Assembly (NCBI GenBank): GCA_035704905.1
Contig: DASSWN010000051.1
Coordinates: forward strand, 1 to 23,122
Origin: DASSWG01 sp035704905
GTDB taxonomy: Bacteria; Bacteroidota; Bacteroidia; Flavobacteriales; Flavobacteriaceae
Direction: 5' to 3'
Length of the DNA: 23,122 nucleotides
Shown here: positions 23,122-23,122 of the stretch, piece after piece
How the letters are laid out: the number at the start of each line of letters is the position of its first letter
How positions within the stretch are numbered: the stretch's first letter is position 1
Position numbers and translations under genes: made by a program
Notes under the pieces: model-generated
What the model was told of the DNA's origin: nothing
Database searches by the model: none
The model's input: the letters and a program-made list of their open reading frames with translations, nothing else

Positions 23122-23122
23122 C

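Overview
The window reads as chromosomal DNA of a member of the Bacteroidota, most likely class Flavobacteriia. The signs are AT-rich coding sequence, Bacteroidota-type promoters (TTG/TTTG, a spacer of about 20, then TAnnTTTG) in front of several genes, few recognisable Shine-Dalgarno sequences, many surface lipoproteins, a PorT-like outer-membrane protein and a double-exbD cluster. I cannot name the genus. No insertion sequence, phage, tRNA, rRNA or CRISPR array was seen. Most genes are housekeeping or lineage-typical.

Layout. (1) 2-1099: the 3' part of an NADP-isocitrate dehydrogenase gene, then a bidirectional terminator and a convergent ABC-F ATPase gene (1178-2797, minus). (2) 2962-4362: a plus-strand lipoprotein with a cysteine-less thioredoxin-like domain. 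It meets head-on a minus-strand run of SDR oxidoreductase, transaldolase, hepT and mntA (6665 down to 4356). The last two form a complete type VII toxin-antitoxin pair. (3) 6781-6875, minus: the small SRP RNA gene with its own promoter and terminator. (4) 6962-9620: two plus-strand lipoproteins, a glutaminyl cyclase and a beta-helix protein. They are followed by ychF (minus) and a divergently placed secreted protein (10911-11429, plus) that ends in a strong terminator. (5) 11616-16077: a thiolase, a long acyl-CoA dehydrogenase, a secreted protein of unknown function and a deoxynucleoside kinase, probably one transcript from a near-consensus promoter. (6) 16198-16830: a fatty-acid 2-hydroxylase. 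(7) 16831-17408: a gene-free stretch with two diverged direct copies of a roughly 150-bp element whose stem shows a compensatory base-pair change. (8) 17409-21024: asnS, rpoN and a membrane protein with PAP2-like motifs. (9) 23121 down to 21019, minus: the tail of a membrane protein, two exbD genes, a terminator, and a PorT-like beta-barrel gene with its own promoter.

Together the genes cover central carbon metabolism (isocitrate dehydrogenase, transaldolase), fatty-acid breakdown and lipid hydroxylation, translation and its quality control (asnS, ychF, ABC-F, SRP RNA), alternative sigma-factor transcription (rpoN), and energised envelope transport (ExbD).

The observations I rate highest are the duplicated structured element at 16861-17288, the ABC-F protein with one of its two composite ATP sites apparently lost on both faces, the intact HepT-MntA pair behind a transaldolase, and the recurrence of TATCTTTG just upstream of starts. 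I found no multi-gene system that I can defend as wholly new.
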